From Ichthyophis bannanicus (lineage: Eukaryota > Chordata > Amphibia > Gymnophiona > Ichthyophiidae): a stretch of 64,000 nt of DNA. The translations under genes were made by a program, and so were the position numbers. Location: contig CM066032.1 in the NCBI GenBank assembly GCA_033557465.1, positions 52,302,955-52,366,954 of the forward strand, read 5' to 3'. The notes under the pieces are model-generated. The model was not told where the DNA came from. It worked only from the letters and a program-made list of their open reading frames with translations, and searched no databases. The number at the start of each line of letters is the position of its first letter. Position 1 is the first letter of the stretch. Of the stretch, positions 56,190 to 64,000 are shown in pieces.

Positions 56190-56425
56190 CTTCCTCACCT
56201 TCTAGTCCCTTTGTCCTGGCAGGATCTGTCTTTGCTTCTCTAGGCTTTCCTCTTGACTTCTTCTTTTTGTTTTATAATGTTACCTTTGTCTCCTCGCCTC
56301 CATTTTCCTCTCTCTCTTCTCTGTTTCCTTTGCCCTCATTGGCCCTTTGTTCTGTAAATCGCTTTGATGGATTGGTTTATTCACTGTATATGTAAATTTT
56401 TGAAATAAATAAGCTAATTAATTAA
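56190..56425 (+). repeat. L2-like 3' tail in plus orientation
   Basis: The segment ends GTAAATCGCTTTGATGG, then TTGAAATAAATAAGC. This is the plus-strand form of the same tail that closes the L2 and SINE copies. An AC microsatellite is at about 56166-56184. Confidence 0.5.
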
Positions 56426-56545
56426 TGTAATTTAATGCATGTTAATAAGTCCATCCCTTTGGGGCAGCAAAATGCCTACATGTAAATTGTCCTCATCTAC
56501 CAATGATAAGGAGTGAGCTAATTCCCGATAAATAAAATGGTCCCA

Positions 56546-56893
56546 CCCAGGGCAGTGTCCAGTTCATACATGTTACTGGTTTCTCCTAGAGTTCAGGACA
56601 ATGTCCAGTTCATGCATGTTACTGGTTTCTCCTACAGTTCAGGGCAGTGTCCAGTTCATACATGTTACTGGTTTCTCCTAGAGCTCAGGGCAGTGTCCAG
56701 TTCATACATGTTACTGGTTTCTCCTAGAGCTCAGGGCAGTGTCCAGTTCATACATGTTACTGGTTTCTCCTAGAGCCCAGGGCAGTGTCCAGTTCATACA
56801 TGTTACTGGTTTCTTGTAGAGCTCAGCACAGTGTCCAGTTCATACATGTTACTGGTTTCTCCTAGAGCTCAGCACAGTGTCCAGTTCATACAT
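56546..56893. repeat. 46-bp minisatellite, about 7.5 copies
   Basis: The phase marker GTGTCC or ATGTCC occurs at 56555, 56601, 56647, 56693, 56739, 56785, 56831 and 56877, exactly 46 bp apart. The unit contains CAGTTCATACATGTTACTGG and TTTCTCCTAGAGC. The last copy is cut by the SINE. The unit is not palindromic and has no spacers, so it is a simple tandem repeat. Confidence 0.92.
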
Positions 56894-57173
56894 TTATTTA
56901 CATTCTCTTATATACCACACTATTCTGCATCAGTGCAGTTTACATTGAACAAACTGAAATTACATTGAACAGGGCATTATAACTTGGAGATAACTATTTT
57001 ACAGGGAACATGGGCTATATGGAGGGTTAAGTGGCTTGCCCAAGACCACAAGGAGCACCTCTGGGACTAGAAATCCCAGTCCTTCCGGCCCAAGGTTGCT
57101 GTCCTCTAGTGGGATTTGAACCCCTGACCTTCTGGCCTGAAGTACCTTGCCCCAACCACTAGGCCACTCCTCC
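56893..57173 (-). repeat. tRNA-derived SINE with L2-like tail, full length
   Basis: On the minus strand the A box (GGCCTAGTGGTTGG, complement of 57152-57165) and the B box (GGGTTCAAATCCC, complement of 57111-57123) are properly spaced. They are followed by a conserved body, then CCTGTTCAATGTAATTTC and a tail with GTAAATAAATG. The SINE would be transcribed by RNA polymerase III. Its tail matches that of the L2 copies, which probably mobilise it. Confidence 0.85.
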
Positions 57174-57293
57174 ACTACTATGGTATATAAGAGAATGTCG
57201 AGAACACAAACAGGAGCACTGCTCGCAAACAAACTGAGAAACCACAAAACCGAGCAGTAGTGGAAGTCACAGGCACTTTATTAGTTAAGCAAA

Positions 57294-57329
57294 CCCCAAC
57301 GCGTTTCGGCTGTTGCCTTCATCAGGGGG
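57294..57329 (-). ncRNA. Hammerhead ribozyme motif in Penelope terminal repeat
   Basis: Minus strand: a CCCC arm, CTGATGA, then AGGC-AACA-GCC (stem II), GAAA, the palindromic ACGCGT (stem III) with U as the cleavage-site base, and GGGG closing stem I. The core bases CUGAUGA and GAAA are all present. Minimal hammerheads of this form are known in Penelope-like elements. The stem-III palindrome suggests activity as a dimer. The A between CUGAUGA and GGC leaves a weak 10.1-11.1 pair, so activity needs testing. Confidence 0.75.
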
Positions 57330-57344
57330 TACTAGAGGACAGCA

Positions 57345-59590
57345 AAACATAACATTAAAATAATAAAAACAAGAAAAACAAGAAAATATATTAAAATAAC
57401 AAATATGAATAATCATAATTATTAATTAATTCATAAAAAAAATTTTTTAAAATTAAAACATATAAAAATGTATATATATATAAAAAATATATATATATAA
57501 AAACTATGTAGACAAGAAAACAGCAATACATAATAATAAAAAATATATAGATATAACATACTTACAAATGAAGTGCACAAAAGCAATAAAGATATGGCAC
57601 AAACCAATCAATGGTGGATAATGCTAAAAAATCAATGTAAAAACCATTAATATAATACTGAAACTATTAAAAACATCAATTGAACCATACAACATTGAAC
57701 AAAAAGAAAACAAAATGGAAAACCCAGACCAACGAGAAAGGCAAATTAAACTATATAGTGAGAATAAGTGATCCTAAAAAATGCATATATAGAAGAATCT
57801 TATTCAAGCAAAAGAAATCTCTTTATATATATACAGAACATAGAGCATACATATCGTTAGACACGCACATGCGGTACCATTATTACAAATGTTAAACGAG
57901 AGGAACTGGTATTCAAAAGAAATGATAAAATGTGTGCTTCTAAAAGTACAACAAGTAAAAAGGTGCAGGAGTATAGAACCAAATGTGGTATTTTAAGGCA
58001 ATATAGAGAACCAATATATAAAACCCATGCTAAAAGTTGTAATCTAAAGAGACCAGGGAGCTGCCGGGAAAACTAACAATAAAAATATAAAACATATAAT
58101 TTAATTTTTATTAAACATATAAATCCTATGTGGACCCATAACATATAAGCTCATATAGCTACTCAAACATGACATAAAATCTGTATAGTATACTAGAAAG
58201 AAGAAAAACAGAAGAAACTGAAAATCACAGTCAACTAACTTACAAACGAACTTATTCGACACCTTCTTGAACCGCTGAATAAATGCCAACTCGTGAGGAA
58301 CTTAGAACCATGAAGACAGTGCAAACAAAGTGTAAAAAAAGGGGGGAACCACCTCAAGCAAGCAAATACCTGAACACCAACGGCCAGCTATTCAGAATTC
58401 TTGAGAACGCCAACTTTGGCGCGCATTTAAATTGACAGGCTGCGTGGTGGCACTCCATATGCATAAGATGACGTCAGAAGACGTCCGTATGACCACACAT
58501 TGTATAATGGCACGTAACTTCAGATAAAAAATATAAAAAATAAGATAGAACAATTGTAAAACCAATTCATAAATAATAAATAAAAATAAATATAAAAATG
58601 AAAATAAGAGAGGTTTCACTGAACCCCACGGGCAATGAATAAATCGTCATAATTGACAGCTTAACGAAGACTGAAAACAGCGATTCGGCATATCATTAAA
58701 ATAAAGAATAAAAATACAAGTAATTTGTTAGTGCTCACAATAATATCTTGTTGAGAATAAGGCACTACTCTCAGCAACTTGTTATCATGAGGGGGCATCT
58801 AAGCCTATCCTAAAACCGGCAAAATACCCGGATAAAACCAAAGAGGAACTACAGAAAATGAATAATAAAAAATTAAATGAATAATAAAAAATTAAATAAA
58901 ATACTCATTGTACCTTAAACCATAACAAAATAGACCAATAATTCTTTCAAGGATGATAATTAAAACTAGGATACATGAAAAATATTCTCATAAGTCAAAA
59001 AAGTCCATAAACATGTAAATCATGAATGTGTGGTCACTACATAATCAAAAAAGGAACCAACAAGAGTATTTAGGAGAACTCCAATTCTTTATAAAATAAA
59101 ATTATATATATAACAAAGATAGTGAAATAATAAAAAAAATAAAAAAAAATAAAAAATAAAATAAAAAATAAAAAATAAAAAATAAAGAATAAAGAATAAA
59201 TAATAAATAATAAATAATAAATAATAAAAAAATATTAAAAATATAACATATATATTTACAATTATAATTTATAATTGTATCATGTACAAACATGTAATAT
59301 ATAGAAAACATACCAAACATCATGTAATATTGACATGTATCATGTCAAACCAAATTCTATAAAAATGTATACATACAATAAATAAATAAATAAATAAATA
59401 TGTCTTTTCTTAAATATTAAACCCATGCGTGCTAGATTAAAAGCTCACAGAGAAATACCATTTAAGAATGCCGATATAAAATTATAAATATATATGTGTG
59501 TATATGTGTATAAAAGAAAAACAAGGAAAATAAAAATAAAAATAAAAAATATAAAATAATAAATAATAAATAATAAATAATAATGAGAAT
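57345..59590. repeat. AT-rich, microsatellite-filled 3' region of the Penelope element
   Basis: There are no genes. TATATA runs lie at about 57470-57500, AAATA-type runs at 59130-59225 and AAAT repeats at 59378-59400. A TGACGTCA (CRE-like) is at 58469-58476, followed by GACGTC. It is probably non-coding sequence of the element rather than host unique sequence. Confidence 0.6.
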
Positions 59591-59595
59591 AAAAA

Positions 59596-61542
59596 TTACA
59601 AAAAGACTGCTAAGTTAAAGTCCTGATTCAGACCCAAAGGGGTCACTGACTGTAACTCATAAATGAACCGCTGTTCAAGTTTGAGTAATATTGAGTCTAT
59701 ATTACCGCCCCGCCAGTGTGGATGAACCACCTTTAGAACAAAAAACTTTAAATCAGACACAAGATGGCCCTTCTCACTCCAATGGGCAACCATGGGTTTG
59801 TCTACAAGACGTCTTCCTAAGCAACTTTTATGTTCAATAATGCGTGTCTTAACCGGCCGAGTAGTTTTGCCGACATATAGCAACTTACATGGGCACATGA
59901 CTACATATATGACATTACTGGTCAAACAGTTGGAATAATGATTGAGAAAAAACTTCCTTTGAGTGACTGGATGAACAAACACATCTTTCACAACAATACC
60001 ATTCAAACACACGGAGCACCGCCCACATTGAAAATGACCTTTCATTTTAATAATTGGTCGTGGTCTGGACAGAGCTGAAGGCACTAAATAGTTTTTCAAA
60101 TTCCGGTTCCTTTTGTGAGCTATAGTCAAAGATTTACATGTAAAACAGGGAAGTGATGAGACCAAATGCCACTCTCGTCTAATAATTCTAGAGATATCTT
60201 TTGAGAGAGTAGAAAAGGTCAAGGCACAAACAACTTTGCTTTCATTGGTAGGTATCTTTTTCTGAAGAAGCACATTCCTATCTAATGTCTTTGCCTTAGT
60301 ATAGGCCTTATGGATGACATGTCTAGGATATCCCCTCTCTGCAAATCTGGCATTCATGTTGAGTGCATGTTTCTCAAAATCTGTCTGCACAGTGCATAAG
60401 CGCCTAATCCTCAGGAATTGACTGTATGGAAGATTGTCCTTTAGAGATTGGTTATGGAAACTATCATAGCATAGAAGGGAATTACGATCAGTGGGCTTGC
60501 GGTACTAGTCTGTAAGGAACCCATCAGAGCCTTTTTTAATGTTGATATCAAGATATGAAATCTGAACTGAACTGAAAACCCCTTCAAATTGTAAATTGAC
60601 ATCTTGAATATTAAGCCACTGAAAAAAAGATTGTAGATCCACTTCATTGCCATCCCATATCAAAAAAACATCGTCTATGTATCGCAACCACAATTTAATG
60701 AACTTTTTGAATGGATGATGTTGCAGAAATTGGAGCTCGAAATTGGCGACATAGAGATTGGCCACATCAGGGGCCATGGATGAGCCCATGGCCACCCCTT
60801 TTATTTGTTTATAAAAAACATCTCGAAAACAAAAAAAGTTTTCACACATAACGAGGGCAGCCATCTGAGTTAAAAAACATGTAGGAATACGGACAGGTGG
60901 GGTTCTTGTTATAAGTGTATTTGCAATGACCTCTAAAGCAGCAGCTTGAGGAATATTGGTATATAAAGAGTTAATGTCTAATGTCGCCAAAATCAGATGC
61001 TCATGATAACCAGTAAAATCGTTCAAAATATTAATAACATGCGTGGAGTCACGAACATAGGAGGGGATTTGGGGAACAAAAGGCCGAAGAAAATAATCCA
61101 AGAACTTAGATAGGGGTTCCAAAATGGATCCTATTGCCGAAATAATCGGACGTCCTGGTGGATTACTGAGTGATTTGTGAATTTTGGGCAAAACGTAAAT
61201 AGTTGGTGTAACTGGATGTGTAACGGTAAGAAATTGGACCTCATGTGCAGTGAGATACCCCGCTTGTTGACCAATAAATATTAAAGTATCAACTTTGTGT
61301 TTAAGGGCATCTGTAGGATCTGCAAAGATCTTTTCATAGAAAGTCTTGTCGTTAATTTGACGTAATATTTCTTTAACGTACTCTGACTTATTTTGAATAA
61401 CCAACGCCCCACCCTTATCTGCTGGTTTTATCACAATAGATTGATTTTGTTGCAATTCCAACAAAGCTGATTTTTGCCCTTTAGTGAGATTATAAAAAGT
61501 GCGAGCTCTCTTATTATAAAGGGCTTCCACTTGGGATACCAC
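59596..61542 (-). pseudogene. Penelope-like RT plus GIY-YIG endonuclease, one nonsense codon
   Basis: The frame opens upstream of the Met at 61542. N-terminal IVIKPADKGGALVIQ (the RT0-type block) and LPKIHKSLSNPPGRP lead into motif A (ATLDINSLYTNIPQ), motif B (GVAMGSSMAPDVANLY) and motif C (RYIDDVFLIW). After the thumb (QISYLDINIKKGSDGF) a TAG at 60505-60507 stops the frame. Without it the frame runs on into YRKPTDRN and then the GIY-YIG part (60390-59596): a Cys cluster (CGRCSVCLNG), VIYVVMCPCKLLYVGKT, RIIEH and LEQRFIY. All catalytic residues are visible, so one base prevents a full-length protein. Confidence 0.85.
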
Positions 61543-62135
61543 GACCCTTTCAAAGGCATCTATCAGAAGGTTAGTATTGTTCGGCGGATTCCATGTGGAT
61601 GGTTTTCGTAATACAGCGTAAGCGTGTGCGGGAGATTTCTGAAGAACCCTAAGTTGAGTATGCTATTTACATTTTTCATGTTATCTTAACTTACTTTGAA
61701 AGGTTCTCCTTATCTTTTGTAGGTTACGGAGCCTCGGGTGAGGCCTGATAGCACCCGTATTGGGCATTCTGCACACACTTTTCAGTTGTGTGGTTAAGAT
61801 AATGAACTCTTTTGAAATCCCAAAAAAGTACTTTTAGGTGATTTTTAATTAGGTTTAATTTGACTATAGATAATTGGTGTAATTAAATTGTTATAATAGA
61901 AAAGTGAAAGGCTTTTTGGCCCGTGATGTGGAATTTTCCATCTAACCCTATGGTGACTCGGTTCGCCAAGTGAAGGGTAAGATTTCTCTGAGGCCTGTTT
62001 GCCTTTGTCAAATTAGTGATTTATTTCAATGTTGGAACAGTAAGGAACGTTGGGGTTTAGGAAGGTTGGTGTTTGTTTTACTATTATATTTCCCTTCCTT
62101 GCAGTTGTTTTTTGGTTAGTTTTACGTGTACTGCG

Positions 62136-62885
62136 ATGGCTGTAAGCTGGAAAGAGTCTTTCAGCTATAGTTCTGAAAGGCGAGAGGAGGTTTTAAAACT
62201 CCCCTCCCTGTTAGGAGATAATGACACCGGTTGTGCTGATTGGGATTCTTTCCTTAATAGATCAAAGAGGAATGTGCGCCTCGAACTTCATAGCTTAACA
62301 TTAGCAGAATATTGCAGGAAAGAGGTCATCCCTCAGGGATTGCGAATCTGGAAGGCCCCAGGGATGTTCCTAGATGATGCGGCTTTCATATCGTGTTGGA
62401 ATCAGATACTTAATAAATGCTCCTTAGATTTGATGCTCCTGGTAATAGAATCGGCACATGCTAAAAATGTTCAGTTGACTAAAGATTTAAAGGAGGAATT
62501 AGTTGAGCTTAAGAAATCAGCTGACTTTGAAGATCGACATACTGAATTTATAAAACAGTTAGATAAATATCGAGCCGATTTAAAGAGTATTAAAATCCGG
62601 AAATTGTTGAAAGATGAACGGCAGATGAAGGAGGGTTCAATTTATAATTGGACCTCTCGAAGAATTCGTCCGGTTGACACTTATAGAAGATCTGACTTTG
62701 GAGCATCCTCTACTTTTTCATCTGAATCAAGTGGTGAGAGTGAGCATGTGGACATTCAACAATCCTCTAAGCCCAAGAAAGGCATTAAAGATCAATTACA
62801 AAAATCATCAGCATCCCATGATAATTTTCCCGAGGTACACACTCGATCCCGGAGGAAGAAGGACACAGTGACATTCCAGCAGTAG
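62136..62885 (+). CDS. Penelope-like upstream ORF (ORF1), function unknown
   Basis: I chose the ATG at 62136 (GCGATGG, good Kozak) rather than the in-frame Met at 62073, whose first 20 residues are hydrophobic and read as 5' UTR. The protein is 249 residues: MAVSWKESFSYSS, a central helical part (LRLHSLTLAEY-like, LMLLVIESAHAKNVQ) with a likely coiled coil at EELVELKKSADFE, then a basic, serine-rich tail (RRSDFGASSTFSSES, RSRRKKDTVTF). No known domain was recognised. It overlaps the RT frame by about 60 nt and ends in TAG. It may be a gag-like or nucleic-acid-binding protein; that is inference. Confidence 0.65.
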   Translation: MAVSWKESFSYSSERREEVLKLPSLLGDNDTGCADWDSFLNRSKRNVRLELHSLTLAEYCRKEVIPQGLRIWKAPGMFLDDAAFISCWNQILNKCSLDLMLLVIESAHAKNVQLTKDLKEELVELKKSADFEDRHTEFIKQLDKYRADLKSIKIRKLLKDERQMKEGSIYNWTSRRIRPVDTYRRSDFGASSTFSSESSGESEHVDIQQSSKPKKGIKDQLQKSSASHDNFPEVHTRSRRKKDTVTFQQ

Positions 62886-64000
62886 ATGCTGTCTTAAATC
62901 TTTCCCAGAAGACGCTTACAGAGGCACAGAATGAAGTGTTAGCTCACGGACTGTCATTCGTAGTTGGACCCCGGTATAACCGTTTTGATAATCGTGTCGC
63001 TATTGAGCGTTTTATTCGAGCCATCCAATTGAAGCTCTTTTTCCATGACAAACCTTCTTTACCTGATTCTTCTGTGGTGAGTCAAAAATCGCAATGGACG
63101 CCTCCAGGATTGTTGGACCCAATGCTCCATACTTTTAAGCATCTCATTATTTCAGATTTACTGAAATTGGAGCATAAAATGAACAATAATTCTAGGAATC
63201 TCTCTACAGTTGAAACAAGAGCACTACAAGAATTATCTTCAATGGAAGATATTACTATTAAAAGAGCCGATAAAGGGGGTGCTGTTGTGGTAATGGATAC
63301 CGTGAATTATCACAACGAAGTTATGCGACAATTGAATGACACAAACAACTATGTCCGGTTAGCTTATGACCCTACTAGAGAGCTACAGAACTTGATATTA
63401 GACCTTACTACTGCAGCGGTTGCCAAAGGCTTCTTGACTGAGAAAGAAAAACAGTATCTTAATCCTCCTTTTCCTAAGATTCCAGTGTTTTATGCCTTGC
63501 CTAAAGTACATAAACGTCTTGTTGATCCCCCTGGGCGTCCGATCCTTTCCAGCAATGATTCGCTGCTTGAAAGGGTCGGTAAATATCTGGATGTGTTCTT
63601 ACGAGATGAAGTACCTTCAATTTTATCTTATGTTAGAGACACGACATATTTTTTGAGTATTCTTGAAAATTTTCCACAAGTAGATAAAGTTGACTGGCTG
63701 GCAACTCTGGACGTATCATCGCTTTATACATCTATTCCTCAGAATGAAGCTTTATATGTTTTACAGAATGTATGGGATGCTCGTGAACAGCCCCATAAAG
63801 TACCTACGGTATTTCTAATGGCTCTGGCCGAAATAGCCTTGAAACGTAATTATTTTGTGTACCAACAGGAATTTTTCCAGCAGATCTCCGGTACCGCAAT
63901 GGGAGCTACATTTGCGCCTTCACTTGCCAATCTTTTTATGAGCGCATTTGAAGTTCAATGGATCTATACATCTGCTTTTATGCCCTGTATATTGGGCTGG
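62828..64000 (+). CDS. Penelope-like RT, open to the window edge
   Basis: This frame is open from about 62828 to the right edge, overlapping the previous ORF in the -1 frame. Blocks are HGLSFVVGPRYNRF, ITIKRADKGGAVVVMD, FYALPKVHKRLVDPPGRP, motif A (ATLDVSSLYTSIPQ) and motif B (SGTAMGATFAPSLANLF). Motif C (YIDD) would lie beyond 64000. There is no ATG in the first 290 nt of the frame; the first is at about 63119, inside the RT N-terminal domain. Initiation is therefore unclear: frameshift from the upstream ORF, splicing, or an indel. The GIY-YIG domain is expected downstream, outside the window. Confidence 0.75.

Larger units (their letters stand above)
57180..61665 (-). mobile_element. Penelope-like element, nearly complete coding region
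   Basis: The order on the minus strand is RT (about 61650-60508), GIY-YIG endonuclease (to 59596), a long AT-rich 3' region (59595-57345) and a terminal hammerhead segment (57294-57329). The N-terminal ORF typical of some elements is absent on its side. Its 5' end faces the next Penelope-like element at about 61666. Confidence 0.82.
61666..64000 (+). mobile_element. Penelope-like element, 5' part, runs off the right edge
   Basis: It holds an upstream ORF (62136-62885) and an RT frame (62825-64000, still open at the edge). The 5' flank 61666-62135 is the presumed 5' UTR, lying head to head with the other Penelope copy. Compared with that copy it is a different Penelope lineage, with QISGTAMGATFAPSLANLF in motif B. 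Confidence 0.78.

Noticed and set aside
56546..56893. CRISPR-like array in the 46-bp repeats
   Set aside because: No repeat-spacer alternation; the whole unit repeats.
59102..59323. Minus-strand hydrophobic frame
   Set aside because: It arises from AAATA microsatellite sequence.
62073..62135. Signal peptide at the start of the Penelope ORF1
   Set aside because: The first Met gives a hydrophobic run, but the next Met at 62136 has a better Kozak context, and a secreted ORF1 is not expected.

Overview
The window looks like vertebrate nuclear DNA, most plausibly amphibian. A caecilian-type genome would fit the dense mix of CR1, L2, L1/Tx1, DIRS and Penelope elements, but this is inference from repeat content and no host marker gene was recognised. 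Almost all of the 64 kb is transposable elements inserted into one another. The one convincing host gene is a large, intact, spliced gene on the + strand.

Host gene: a 5,435-nt internal exon (15677-21111), a 217-nt exon (30975-31191) and a terminal exon (45540-45656) join with matching splice phases into one frame. They encode at least 1,922 residues of a SecA-type DEAD/helicase ATPase fused to a TPR-like and hydrophobic C-terminal region. The frame ends in three consecutive stop codons. The 5' exons were not found and may lie left of the window. The two introns (about 9.9 and 14.3 kb) are filled with retroelements.

Left part (1-15.6 kb): the 3' half of an uninterrupted L1/Tx1 ORF2 sits inside a DIRS element (2.4-5.4 kb) whose terminal and internal complementary repeats are visible. 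Then come two minus-strand L2-like LINEs. The second is nearly full length, carries five ~120-bp 5' monomers and is broken by a TGA and by C-terminal frameshifts. A decayed CR1 with ORF1 esterase, ORF2 and a SINE insertion follows.

Introns (21-45.5 kb): a CR1 fragment begins about 40 nt after the splice donor. A DIRS is split by an L2, which is itself split by a CR1. Further on are a near-intact CR1 (33-36 kb), a decayed Penelope element cut by a gag-like element plus SINE and by a mariner, L2/CR1 endonuclease fragments, an inverted DIRS piece, a second copy of the unclassified gag-like element, and a Penelope-type segment with a degenerate hammerhead motif.

Right part (45.7-64 kb): a DIRS carries at least four LINE insertions, including a nearly intact CR1 with a 6-bp target duplication. 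A chimeric CR1, a 46-bp minisatellite and a tRNA-derived SINE follow. Two Penelope-like elements lie head to head. The minus copy (57.2-61.7 kb) has RT, GIY-YIG and a hammerhead ribozyme motif but one nonsense codon. The plus copy (61.7-64 kb) has two overlapping open frames and runs off the right edge.
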